Positions 40,388 to 50,207 of a DNA stretch of 64,000 bases are shown here, one piece after another. A program made the position numbers and the translations under genes. The notes under the pieces were generated by a model. The model was not told the origin of the DNA. It was given only the letters and a program-made list of their open reading frames with translations, and searched no databases. The DNA is from Ichthyophis bannanicus (taxonomy: Eukaryota; Chordata; Amphibia; Gymnophiona; Ichthyophiidae). The DNA lies in contig CM066035.1 in the NCBI GenBank assembly GCA_033557465.1, positions 900,271,309-900,335,308 on the forward strand. Direction: 5' to 3'. The number at the start of each line of letters is the position of its first letter. Positions within the stretch are counted from its first letter, which is position 1.

Positions 40388-40504
40388 TATAGTAACATAG
40401 TATATGATGGCAGATAAAGACCAGTATGGTCCATCCAGTCTGCCCAGCAAAGCGGCAAAAGTAGGTGCACTTGCCGCTCCGTGCAGGTCACCTCTCCCCA
40501 TGCC
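40388..40504 (-). mobile_element. LINE 3'-end fragment, antisense
   Basis: AGTAACATAGTATATGATGG and GGTCCATCCAGTCTGCCCAG are the antisense form of a CR1-type 3' end. It lies back to back with the 3' end of the sense CR1 at 40387. Confidence 0.65.
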
Positions 40505-41127
40505 ATTGGTAATGACTGTTCCAGAAACAAATCTGAGGAACTTTCTGTAATCTGGGTGGACAAGGATGTGTGTATAAGCATCCTTTAGGTTTATGTAGCA
40601 AATCCAATCGTCTGGTTGAAGGTAAGGAAGAAGGGTACCCAGAGAAATCATTTTGAATTTTTCCTTGACAAGGAATTTGTTGAGGTTTCAAAGATCTAGT
40701 ATAGGCCTGTTGATTCCCGTCTTCTTTGGGATAAGAAAGAACTATTGGGAGTAGAATCCTAGGCCTTGCTGAGAGAGGGGTACTTCCTCGATTGCCTCCT
40801 GCACTAGTATAGAGTGGATCTCCTGTTGTAACAAGATGGTTTGATGGAGATCAAAGGAGGGTTGGCCTACAAAATTAGTGGGTGGAAGATCTCTGAATTT
40901 CAACTGCAGACCCTGGCTTACTAGATGTAAGGTCCAGGGTTCTGAGGTGATGTTGCTCCAGCAGTGTGTGAAATGCACTAGCCTCCCTGGGATTCTGGAA
41001 GGAAGTGGAGAAATAATGGGGGAATTGGCCATGCTCCTTAGGAAGGAGTCAAAGGAGATGTTGCTCCAGCAGTGTGTGAAATGCACTAGTCTCCCTGGGA
41101 GGATTGGCCATGCTCCCGAGAAAGGAG
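40505..41127 (-). pseudogene. DIRS B RT N-terminal part
   Basis: Antisense coding for LTLHLVSQGLQLKFRDLPPT, QEAIEEVPLSQQGLGFYSQ, ISLGTLLPYLQPDDWICYIN and LKDAYTHILVHPDYRKFLRF (motif A). The palm YLDD lies on the other side of the CR1 insertion. About 40950-40990 and 41050-41095 share the block TGTTGCTCCAGCAGTGTGTG AAATGCACTAG, a local partial duplication. Confidence 0.8.
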
Positions 41128-41958
41128 TCAAAAACTCTGAGTTGGTTGAGCAATAGGAGCAGGTAGTGGTTTGGTAACCTTGGGTTTCCTGGAATGTTTT
41201 TGGCCCTGCTGTTTCTGTTGTTGTGGAGCAGAATAGGAAGAATAGGAATGATGGTGGATAGAATGTTTCTTCTTGGAGCAGAAGGGTTTTTTGGTGGCAG
41301 TCTTCTTTTTAGAAGGATCTGCCATCTTTCTAGAAAGCCTCTTCATGGTGAGGTCGTCTATCTCTATCACTCCCACCTTTTCCCTCCACCTCAGGTCAAA
41401 AAAGGTTCTCACCATTGTATGGAATGTTAATTAATTTATCTTGAACCCATTGCACAGATCAGACGTCTGAAGCCAGGCTGCTCTTCTAGCTCCAATGTAG
41501 GCTGCAGCAACCCTGCTGTTGGACTCAAAGGCATCAAAGGTTGCCCTTGTTAGAAATTTTGAAGTGTTTCTGGGCATGTGTGACTAAAACCTGAGAAGCT
41601 GCCTGTTTATTAGGAGGCAGCAAGGTGGTAAATTCTGCCAGATCCCTCGAGACATCCCTAAGGAACATGCTCATATAAAGAATGTAGGAATTCTGGAGGC
41701 CAACATTGTTGCCTGGAAGGCCTTTCTCCCAAAGGCATCAAGGGTCCTGACCTCCCTTCAAGGAGGAACCGAGGAGTGATTCTTTTGGTTTTTAATCCTT
41801 CTCATGGCAGACTCAACTACAGTAGAGTGGTGAGGGAGTTGAGGTTTTTGAAAAACTGGAGGAGTGACTGCAGGAGTTGACATGGGAGATTCCCACATCT
41901 GAGTCATCAAATTTTTCAAGACATTATGCACCAGGAGGACTGCCGCCTCCGTCTGTGA
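41128..41958 (-). pseudogene. DIRS B gag, C-terminal part
   Basis: Basic tail KKKTATKKPFCSKKKHSIHH and KHSRKPKVTKPLPAPIAQPT at 41128-41415. Upstream in several frames are the blocks around AFDAFESNSRVAAAYIGA, LKDVSRDLAEFTTLLPPN and the MWESPMSTPA block near 41880. Frameshifts and a T-rich tail insertion at 41959 interrupt it. Confidence 0.72.
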
Positions 41959-42183
41959 AATTTTATTTATTTATTTTATTTATTTAAAAGGATTTATATC
42001 CCGCTTTATCCTAAAATCAAAGCGGTTTTCACTTCAAATGAATCAAATTGCATAGTGTGAAGGTGTAGGCATGCAGTGGCTATATCGTAGCATTTGTGTA
42101 GGTGTAATACAAGTGTAACTTAATTACAGAATGCTCTATATACAGGCTGAGCTATATACAATGCGCTATATACAAGGAGGAGG
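41959..42183 (-). mobile_element. SINE/L2 3'-end insertion
   Basis: Antisense tail TTTATTTATTTATTTTATTT, then TTATATCCCGCTTTATCCTA and AAAGCGGTTTT, followed by about 150 bp without known homology. It interrupts gag of DIRS B, which resumes with AGGATACTGGAGAATGTGGA. Confidence 0.72.
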
Positions 42184-42715
42184 ATACTGGAGAATGTGGA
42201 GCTCCTCTGTTCTGGGTTCTATCTCCATAGCCACAGATACCTCCAGGGCAGCCATCATGTTCTTAATAAAATTTTGAAAGGACATGTCCTTGGGTGGAGC
42301 CCTTCAACGCTCATAGGGAGGCGATGGATTTGATGGCACATCCCTGTTGGTATCAGAATCGATGGATTCGGAGTCAGAGGCCTCCGGCGCAGAATCAGAG
42401 TCCAGAAAGAAATCAAAGTAACCCTTATGAGGCCCTCTAAACCTCCGGGGTTCGAAGGGAGGGCGCTTTGATGTCGAGGGTATTGAAGGCCTTGGTACTG
42501 GTTGCTCGACAGACCAATGTGACGCAGGTGATGCCAGCCGAAGGTTATCGATAAGATTCTCCATGGCCACCGTTGCCGGTGGAATCGGTGCCGACTGCAA
42601 TACTCCTGATGCCATTGGTGTCACTACTGCGAGAAGCACAGTGATACATTTTTCAGTGGTGATGACATTGTCATTAACCATTGGTAATGGGGGAGGAGTG
42701 GTTCCGGACACGATT
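42184..42715 (-). pseudogene. DIRS B gag, junction of both parts
   Basis: Holds the end of the first gag frame (FLDSDSAPEASDSESIDSDT, PSPPYER), the TGA at 42304-42306, and then RAPPKDMSFQNFIKNMMAAL and the beginning of the second frame. The sequence after the stop is conserved with copy C. Cut at 42715 by a CR1. Confidence 0.78.
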
Positions 42716-44180
42716 AGAAACATAGAAACATAGAAATATGACGACAGAAAAAGACCACATGGCCTATCTAGTCTGTCCTTCCATAACAACTACAACAGTC
42801 CCCTTTTTACCTTTAGAGATCCTCTGTGTTTGTCCCATGCTTTTTTGAATTCAGTTACTGTTCTCATCTCTACCACCTCCACTGGGAGACTATTCCACGG
42901 ATCCGCTACTCTTTCCGTAAAGAAATATTTCCGCATATCACTCCTGAATCTATCTCCCTTCACCCTCATCCCATGTCCCCTCATAGCAGAACTTGCTTTC
43001 AATTGAAAGAAGATCTCTCCCTGAACATTTATGCCATGGAGGTATTTAAACATCTCAATCATATCACCTCTATCCCGCCTTTCCTCTAAGGTGTACATAT
43101 TAAGATCCTTCAGTCTGTCCTCATATGCTTTATAATGAAGACTACTAATCATTTTAGTAGCCACCCTCTGCACCGACTCCATCCTGTTCACATCCTTTTG
43201 AAGGTGCGGTCTCCAGAATTGCACACTATACTCCAAATGAGGTCGCACCAAAGACTTACACAGAGGCATTATCACCTCCTTTTTTCTGCTAGCCCTTCCT
43301 CTCCGTATGCACCCAAGCATCCTTCTAGCTTTTGCCGTCGCCTTTTCTACCTGTTTAGCTACTTTAAGATCATCAGACACAACCACGCCTAAGTCCCGCT
43401 CTTCTTTAGTGGACAAAAGTACTTCACCCCCTATACTATATTGCTCCCTTGGATTGCTGCAGCCCAAATGCATGACCTTACATTTTTTAACATTAAATCC
43501 CAGCTGCCAAATTCTAGACCATTCTTCAATCTTAGCTAGATCCCTCCTCATGTTATCTACCCCTTCCTGGGTGTCTACTCTATTGCAGATTTTGGTATCA
43601 TCTGCAAAGAGGCAAACCTTACCTGAAAGCCCTTCCGCTATATCACTAACAAAGATGTTAAAAAGAATCGGACCAAGGACAGATCCCTGGGGCACACCAC
43701 TGATAACATCCTTCTCCTCAGAGTGAGCTCCATTTACTTGTACTCTTTGTTGCCTCCCACCCAACCAATTTCTAACCCAAGCAGTAACTTTAGGGTCCAT
43801 CCCTAGGGTGCTCAGTTTGTTTATAAGTCGCCTGTGAGGAACAGTGTCAAAGGCTTTACTGAAATCTAAATACACCACATCTAGGGCTCTCCCTTGGTCC
43901 AACTCCCTGGTCACCCAGTCAAAGAAATCAATCAGATTTGTCTGACAAGACCTGCCTCTGGTGAATCCATGCTGCCTTGGATCCTGTAATCCGCTGGACT
44001 CCAGAAACCTCACTATTTTCTCTTTCAGCAGCGTTTCCAATAATTTACTCACCACTGAAGTTAAACTAACCGGCCTGTAGTTTTCAACCACATCCTTACT
44101 TCCGCTTTTGTGTAAAGGCACCACATGAGCCTCTCTCCAGTCCTTTGGCACCACTCCCGACTCCAACGAGGCATTGAAAA
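42716..44180 (-). mobile_element. CR1 (second subfamily), clean 5'-truncated insertion
   Basis: Antisense CR1 from AGAAACATAGAAACATAGAA (3' end) to 44180. GATT stands at both edges (42712-42715 and 44181-44184), a likely 4-bp duplication. Joining the flanks restores the gag sequence seen in DIRS A. Confidence 0.88.
42790..44166 (-). CDS. CR1 reverse transcriptase, uninterrupted
   Basis: A 458-codon open frame without a break: NYRPVSLTSVVSKLLETLLK (about 29-48), HGFTRGRSCQTNLIDFFDWV, VVYLDFSKAFDTVPHRRL (motif A Asp 101), [20 protein letters not shown] (about 156-175), CLFADDTKIC (FADD 187-190), QRVATKMISSLHYKAYEDRL and FFTERVADPWNSLPVEVVEM. It ends at a natural stop. The endonuclease and ORF1 are missing through 5' truncation, so it is not autonomous. 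The first ATG is internal to ORF2 and not the natural start. Confidence 0.92.
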   Translation of the reverse strand: MESGVVPKDWREAHVVPLHKSGSKDVVENYRPVSLTSVVSKLLETLLKEKIVRFLESSGLQDPRQHGFTRGRSCQTNLIDFFDWVTRELDQGRALDVVYLDFSKAFDTVPHRRLINKLSTLGMDPKVTAWVRNWLGGRQQRVQVNGAHSEEKDVISGVPQGSVLGPILFNIFVSDIAEGLSGKVCLFADDTKICNRVDTQEGVDNMRRDLAKIEEWSRIWQLGFNVKKCKVMHLGCSNPREQYSIGGEVLLSTKEERDLGVVVSDDLKVAKQVEKATAKARRMLGCIRRGRASRKKEVIMPLCKSLVRPHLEYSVQFWRPHLQKDVNRMESVQRVATKMISSLHYKAYEDRLKDLNMYTLEERRDRGDMIEMFKYLHGINVQGEIFFQLKASSAMRGHGMRVKGDRFRSDMRKYFFTERVADPWNSLPVEVVEMRTVTEFKKAWDKHRGSLKVKRGLL

Positions 44181-44721
44181 GATTGTGTGGGCCACAACTC
44201 CTGACACCGGTATCGGGGGCTCCACCGAGGATTGAACCTCAGGGCATCCCCGAGCCCCTTTGCAGCTTTGGAGGCGAGACCTCCTGCCAGGGTTGCTTCA
44301 CTGGACGGTCTGCATCAGAGTAAGAGGAATATCGGTGACTATGCTGATGCTTGGTGTCCAATGCTGACACCGACCTCGAGGTCGATGATCTCGATGCTGT
44401 TGATGTCTTTTTCTTCTTTTGCACTGGAGACTCAAATCGATGCTTGTCCTTTTGACTAAGTGGCGATCTAGAGGTAGGGGAGAACAGATGGCATAGACAC
44501 TCCGAGGAATGCACCGAAGGAGCTGAGTCTGTTGGAAACAGCTTTGCCTTCTGTTTGTCCTGGTTCTTCCTACCTCTGGCAGTCATGTGGCGTTAGGAGG
44601 GGCAGGAATTTACATCGTGGTCTGGGCCTAAACACTTGAGGCACCAGCTATGCTCGTTGGTGATGGAAATGGTACTGGAACACTTTGAGCATTTTTTAAA
44701 ACTACTCCTGGGCTTTTCCAT
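44181..44721 (-). pseudogene. DIRS B gag N-terminal part
   Basis: Starts with MEKPRSSFKKCSKC (44721) and the metal-binding module CSKC, HSWCLKCLGPDHDVNSCPS. After a stop in the module's end (near 44593) comes KLFPTDSAPSVHSSE and the linker to the CR1. Together with 42304-42715 it gives about 318 codons before the TGA, close to the 316 in DIRS A. Confidence 0.77.
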
Positions 44722-44929
44722 TTCTGGGAAAAGGACTGAGGCAAAGTTAAACTGTGCGACAGTGTACGGGTAGGCTGCAGCCCTTAAGCCTGGCAGGAAA
44801 CAAAAAGAATGAATACATTTATAAAATAAGAAAAAAGAAAATAGGATGGGAGAGGAAGTCGAGGCGGTGACGGGAAGGCAAAAAAGAAAAGTACTTGACG
44901 GTACCACAAAAAGATACCGAAGTCTCTTG

Positions 44930-45139
44930 TCCAACTGACAGAAAAAAGATCCCGATGGCTCTGTGGGAAAAAAACAACTGAGGAGAACAGCAGCGAAGGC
45001 GGGAAGGCAGCCACAAATGTGTGGAGGAACGCTCCCAAAAGCATTCCTACTGGATGCTGGGAGTGCTCCTACACCAGGCTCTGTCGGTGCTGACATCATC
45101 CATATGTGAAGACTGACTTCCTGCTTATTCCTGGAGATA
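44930..45139 (-). repeat. Right terminal repeat of DIRS B
   Basis: GAACGCTCCCAAAAGCATTC, CTGGATGCTGGGAGTGCTCC and the end CTTCCTGCTTATTCCTGGAG ATA. The pattern is the same as 24660-24855. The left partner repeat is missing from the window. Confidence 0.82.
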
Positions 45140-45329
45140 GTAAGGCAAGGCAAAGGCTGACCTAACTTTACATGCTGAAGCTATCCGGGCAGCAGCTCGA
45201 TATTGTTGCTGCCAGGCTAGTGATGGATGGTGCCTCTGCTCTTCCCTTAGAACACCCACAACATGACCCATTGCTAACCGCATAGTATTGGGGCATGTAG
45301 GGATGGCACCCATGGACATCCAGTGACAC

Positions 45330-46960
45330 TAACCGTGGTGGTGGTGTTAAGTGCAGGCAAATCAGTGCTGACTCATGGCAACCCTCTGGATAGCTGACCT
45401 AAACTGTGTTCGGTCTTCAGTCAGGCAGCTCATTGTTAGAGTGGCATCCATAGCTGCTGTTGTATCAATACAACTTATTGCTGGCCTTCTTCCTTTGCGT
45501 TTACCTTCAGCCTTGTCAAGCATGTCGTCTTTCTCTAATGATCTCTCTCTTCGCATGATGTGTCCAAAGTATGAAAGTCAAAGTCTTGTCATCTGAGCTT
45601 TTAAAGAAACTTAGATTTGATTTCCTCTAGTACGGATTGTTTATTCTTTGGGCAGTCCATGCTATATACAATATTCTTCACCAGCACCATGATTCAAAGG
45701 CATCAATTTTCTTCCTGTCTATCTTTTTCACTGTCCAACTTGCACATCCATATGACATCCTTAAAAATACCATGGCTTGAACAAGTCAAATCTTTGTATG
45801 GAGAGAGACATCTCTGCTCTTGAGATTCTTGTCTAGGTCCTTCATAGCCATTCTGCCAAGAGCAATGCATAGTCAGATTTCTTGACTGCTTGTTGTTGCT
45901 TCATTGATTATTGCTACAAGTTATCAAATATTTCAATTTCTTCTCCATCAATGATGAACGTTTTGATTTTGCCAGTTATCAGTATCTTTGTCTTCTTTAT
46001 GTTATGGTGCAGGCCCTTTTAAGACTGTGTTCCTTGATCTTGAGAAGCAAATATTTCAGATAGTCTTCATTTTTAGCAAGTATTGTCGTATCATAAGCAT
46101 AGCAAAAGTTGTTGATTAGTCTTCCATCAATCTTCACACCTTGGTTGTCTTCATATACAGCAGTTCTGCTTCTCGGATGATTTGTTCTCCATATAAATTA
46201 AACTGGTAGAGGGGGAAGTATGCAGTCTAGTCGCACACCTTTGCTAATTTTAAACCATTCTGCTTCTCCTTGTTCTGTTCAAACTGCTGTTTCTTCATCA
46301 ATGTAAAGACTGTGCAAGAGATCTATCAGATATTCTGGTATACCCATGCTTCTTAATGTGGCTGAGTTTCTCATGATTTAGATAGTCAAAGGCACTGCTG
46401 TAGTCAATAAAACACATATAGATATCTTTTCGGTATTTTTTTGTTTTATCAAGGATCCATCTCACATCTGCGATGATGCCTCTCATTCCTCGGACTTTCC
46501 TGAACCCTGCTTGCACTTCAGCCAATACTTGGTTCCAGGTATGGTTGCTGTCTCTGCTGAATGATCTTGAGTAGAATCCTGCTGGTATGTGGGATCAGAG
46601 CGATTGTGCGATAATTTCCAGTCAGTCAGATCACCTTTCTTCGGTATTGATATAAACACAGATCTTTTCTAGTCAGTTGTCCATGATTTTGTCTTCCAAA
46701 CTTCCTGGCAGAGCCTTGTAAGTATGGAAATGTCACATCTGATTGCTGTATATACTTCAATGGGAAATGCCATCAATGCCCAGTGCTTTATTTAATAATG
46801 CTTTCAATGCTGCTTCTTTCATCACCAATGGTTCCTGATCATAAGATACAAATTGAAATAGTTATTGGTCTACTTGATCTTTATGATATGACTCAGTATG
46901 TTCTTTCCCCTTTTCTTGTTAGTGCTGCTAAATATCCTGCTAACTAGCATTTACATGTTT
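45330..46960 (-). mobile_element. RTE-like LINE, antisense, decayed
   Basis: Read on the minus strand it has AEVQAGFRKVRGMRGIIADV and YMCFIDYSSAFDYLNHEKLS (motif A) at 46298-46525, a palm region, and a 3' end ending GTGCTGACTCATGGCAACCC-like in the sense of the plus strand. These blocks are typical of RTE-type elements of the BovB group, though I hold the clade with some reserve. Numerous stops and shifts. The 5' limit is unclear. Confidence 0.68.
46298..46525 (-). pseudogene. RTE-like RT fragment with motif A
   Basis: The longest coherent piece of the decayed RT: VQAGFRKVRGMRGIIADVRW, ILDKTKKYRKDIYMCFIDYS, SAFDYLNHEKLSHIKKHGY. The family has SKAFDCVDHEKLW here. The rest is in shifted frames. 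Confidence 0.72.
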
Positions 46961-46989
46961 TGCAGGGCTTCAAACTGAGTAAATGCCGT

Positions 46990-47279
46990 AACAACATAAG
47001 ATATGCCATACTGGGACAGACCAAGGGTCTGTCAAGCTCAGTATCCTGTTTCCAGCAGTGGCCATTCCAGGTCTTAAGTACCTGTCGGGTTCCCAAAAGG
47101 TATACACATTCCATGTCACTTGTCTCAGGGGTAAGCAATAGATTTCCCCATTCCTCTTCAATAATAGTTTATGGACTTTTTCTCCAGAAAATTGTCCAAA
47201 CCGGTTTTGAACCCAGCTACACTAACAGCTTTTACTACATCCTCCGGGAACGAATTCCAGAGCTTGATTATGCACTGCC
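46990..47279 (-). mobile_element. CR1 3'-end fragment
   Basis: AACATAAGATATGCCATACT, CAGACCAAGGGTCTGTCAAG and TTTCTCCAGAAAATTGTCCA are the antisense CR1 3' UTR and the last RT codons. It lies between the two RTE-like pieces. Confidence 0.83.
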
Positions 47280-47745
47280 GTTGAATATCCAAGCCATGGT
47301 ATTTCCAATAACATCATATGGATGCAAAAGTTGGATAGTGAAAAAGATAGACACGAAGAAAATCGATGCCTTTTAATTATGGTGCTGGCAAAGAATACTG
47401 TGTATACCATAGACTGTCCAAAGCACAAACCAGTCGGTACTAGAGGAGATCAAACCTAAGCTTTCTTTAGAAGCTCAGATGACAAGACTTCAACTTTCAT
47501 ATTTTGGACACATCATGCAAAGAAAGAGATCATTAGAGAAAGACATCGTGCTTGGCAAAGTAGAAGGTCAATGCAAAAGAAGGTGGTCAGCAATGAGATG
47601 GATCGATACAAAACAGCAGCTATTGGTGCCACTCTATCAACAATGAGCAGCATGAATGAAGACTGAACACAGTTTAGGTCAACTATTCAGAGGGGCACCA
47701 TGAGTCAACACTGACTCGATGGCACGTACCAACTTCTTATAGGTG
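47280..47745 (+). mobile_element. RTE-like LINE 3' end, sense
   Basis: Encodes IQAMVFPITSYGCKSWIVKK, TKKIDAF, a stop, LWCWQRILCIP, TRLQLSYFGHIMQRKRSLEK and DIVLGKVEGQCKRRW, the C-terminal region of the RTE-like RT. Then comes GTCAACACTGACTCGATGGC at the end. The same 3' end is found inverted at 45330-45480. Confidence 0.75.
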
Positions 47746-47894
47746 TTGTTCAGAAATGCAGTGTATACCAAAAAATATGAGTGTAAAATGTTTGTGTTGT
47801 ATGAAGAAGGGTGTCAGTGATATAAATGCACACTAGCTTGTAAAACACAGATCAGCTTGTTTGTAGTGCTATAAGTACATAAAGTAAATAATAG

Positions 47895-48220
47895 CATAGT
47901 TACTCACCTGTAACAGGTGTTCTCCAGGGACAGCAGGAATCAGTCCTCACATATGGGTGATGTCAGCACCGATGGAGCCCACGCAGAGAATTTCCTCAGC
48001 TTTCAAAGAAAGCCTTTGGGAATGCCACCACACATGCGTTGCCCCTTCCCGCCCAAGGGTGCCATTTTGATCAGTCTGATGACATAGCTCAGGCAAGAAT
48101 AAAAATCCAAAAGAAGGAGTGGGCAACTCCAAGGGGAGGTAGGTGGATTGTGAGGTCTGATTCCTGCTGTCCCTGGAGAACAGGTGAGTAACTATGCTTT
48201 CTCCAGGAACAAGCAGGAAG
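47895..48220 (-). repeat. Left terminal repeat and internal complementary region of DIRS G
   Basis: The terminus CATAGTTACTCACCTGTAAC, with GGGACAGCAGGAATCAGTCC, recurs as its complement at 48149-48197 (GTCTGATTCCTGCTGTCCCT, CAGGTGAGTAACTATG). It is followed by TTTCTCCAGGAACAAGCAGG, the right-end complement. Confidence 0.85.
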
Positions 48221-48254
48221 TCAGTCCTCACATATGGGATTCCCCAGGTACAGG

Positions 48255-49430
48255 CTACTGAGGACCCGTAGATAAGTGCCATGGCGAGCCGTGAGCAGAA
48301 ATTGGTAACAAAGGACAGCACAAGGACCCCGGGTCCCCGGAAAACCCGGTAGCCGCAGAAGAAGGGTAGGAGGGCTGTAGTTGCCTAAACCCTAAACAGA
48401 TTATGGAGTACGGCCTAGCTGAAGGCACTGTCCCACATAACTCCCTCTCCAGGCAGTAATGCGTCACAAAGGTGTTAGCCGAGGACTAGGTTGCAGCTCG
48501 ACAGATGTCTGCCAGGGGCATGTAGCACAGATGTGCCACTGATGCTGCTCTCACATGGACACCGTGTGCTGTGACTAAGTGGTCCAGCAGTAGTCCAGCC
48601 TGAGCCTGGGCAAATGCGATGCAATCCACCACCCAGAGGGAAAAGGTCTGCTTGGGGACTGCGAGCCCCAAACAGGCAGGGTCGTAGGAGACGAAGAGCC
48701 GCTCAGATCTGCGGTGGGCCTGCGTGTGCTGCAGGTAGAAGGAGAGAGCCCTCCTACAGTCGAGGGTGTGGAGGGTCGCCGATGCCCGATTGGTGTGAGG
48801 CTTTGGAAATAAAGTTGGAAGCACTATCTCATGGTTGAGGTGAAAATCCGAGACAACCTTATGGAGAAACTTGGGGTGCGTTTGAAGGACCACCCAGTTC
48901 CCATAGAATCTTGTGTAGAGAGTGTCAGCCACCAGGGCCTGAAGCTCACTGACCCTCCAGGCCGAGGTGAGAGCTACCAGAAAAACCACCTTCCAAGAAA
49001 GGTGCCAAAGCGAACAGGACGCCATCAGCTCAAAAGGCGGTTGGGTTAGTCACGTGAGGACGACACTGAGATCCCACTCCAGAGGTGGTCGGAAGGGAGG
49101 CCTGGAAAGAAGCGGCCCATGCATGAAGTAAGAAACAATGGCTGACCAGAGAGCGGTCCGCCCTCAACTGGGTGGTGGTTGGCTGAGGTCACACTCAGGT
49201 GGACCCTAACTGAGCTGGACTTCAGGCTTGCCTGTGAGAGATGGAGTAGATACTACTGCAGGACCAGGTGGGTGGGGCAAGAGAACGGGTTGGCCCAAAC
49301 CTCTGAGCACCACACTAAGAACCAACACCACTTAAAGGCATAAGCCCTCCTAGTTGAGTCCTTGCACGAAGCCAGCAATATGTCTTCAATCTCCACCAGG
49401 AGACAAAGAGGGGCTAGTGTGACCCACTCA
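48255..49430 (-). pseudogene. DIRS G tyrosine recombinase
   Basis: The frame 48486-49025 has WHLSWKVVFLVALTSAWRVS (Arg box), LHTLDCRRALSFYLQHTQAH, GLAVPKQTFSLWVVDCIAFA and VTAHGVHVRAASVAHL, where HNVR of relatives reads HGVH. After CRAAT a TAG replaces the Trp codon of the family (QAATWAS). Then SSANTFVTHYCLERELC with the Tyr follows in the same frame. Upstream, SCKDSTRRAYAFKWCWFLVW (near 49380) marks the N-terminal domain. Two active-site-region defects make it inactive. Confidence 0.83.
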
Positions 49431-50207
49431 CCTGCCAAGTCCTGAAGGATAGGTACCTCAAGTTCAGGTGACCCTCCTCCTGTGTCAACAAGCCTGGCAT
49501 GCTGCCGAGGAGAACCGTAAGCTCCGACGAGAGGCGAAGTGGCAGTGTGAACCAGGGTTGCCAAAGCTGCCGTGGGGCCACGAAGATCACCGAGGCCCCG
49601 TCTCGCTGAATCTTGATATGAGCCCACGCTATGAGCGGGGTGGGAGGAAATGCATACAGAAGAGCGTGCATCCATGGCAGCAGGAAGGCATCGGAGGCCT
49701 CCCAGCTCAAGTGGGAAACCAGGCTGCAGAACCACAGGAGCTGCGAATTTGCAGGGCTGGAGAAAAGGTCCAGGACTGGAGTGCCCCAGCGCCAGAACAG
49801 CCACTGTGCCATCTGCGGGTAGAGACGCTACTCGTGCGGCTGAAGGATCCAGCTCAGTCTGTCCGCCAGAACGTTGTCCTGACCTGGGAGATAAGTAGCC
49901 TCCAGGCAGAGGCTGTGAGAGCCGGTGCCCCCCTATTTGTTCATATAGAACATTGCCACCCAGTTGTCCGTAAGACAAGTATCGTCCGATGGTCAACGTG
50001 GTGCCTGAATGCCCGGAGGGTGAGGAGGACTGCCCGGAGTTTGAGGAAGTTGATCGGTAGTCGGGATTCCCCGAGGGACCATGTCCCTTGCATGCGGGCT
50101 TGCTGCAGTGTGCTCCCCAGCCCTAGAGAGGCATCCATGGTCAAGAACACGTTGTGCTGTGGAGCCTGGAACGGCATGCCTCAAAGCAGATTCTGGGTGT
50201 CCCGTCA
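49414..50207 (-). pseudogene. DIRS G RNase H and downstream segment
   Basis: Frames with MDASLGLGSTLQQA and LRAVLLTLRAFRHHVDHRTI (RNase H), then WRWGTPVLDLFSSPANSQLL and SDAFLLPWMHALLYAFPPTP, the segment conserved in all DIRS copies. Frames are shifted several times. Antisense open frames of over 200 codons (49468-50274 plus strand) are shadows. Confidence 0.77.

Larger units (their letters stand above)
24860..45139 (-). mobile_element. DIRS retrotransposon copy B (heavily interrupted)
   Basis: A second DIRS of the same subfamily as A. Pieces: recombinase 24860-25127 and 27588-28100; segment towards RNase H 28100-28436; RNase H/RT 38508-39280 and 40505-41100; gag 41128-41958, 42184-42715 and 44181-44721; right terminal repeat 44930-45139. 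The piece ends fit each other in reading order, so one element has been spread over 20 kb by a Penelope-like element, an L2 with its own insertions, a SINE/L2 tail and CR1 copies. Its 3' end (last part of the recombinase, internal complementary region, left terminal repeat) is missing next to DIRS A. Confidence 0.8.

Noticed and set aside
45330..47745. Twin-priming inversion of a single RTE insertion
   Set aside because: Both halves contain the 3' end, so they are not complementary parts of one element.
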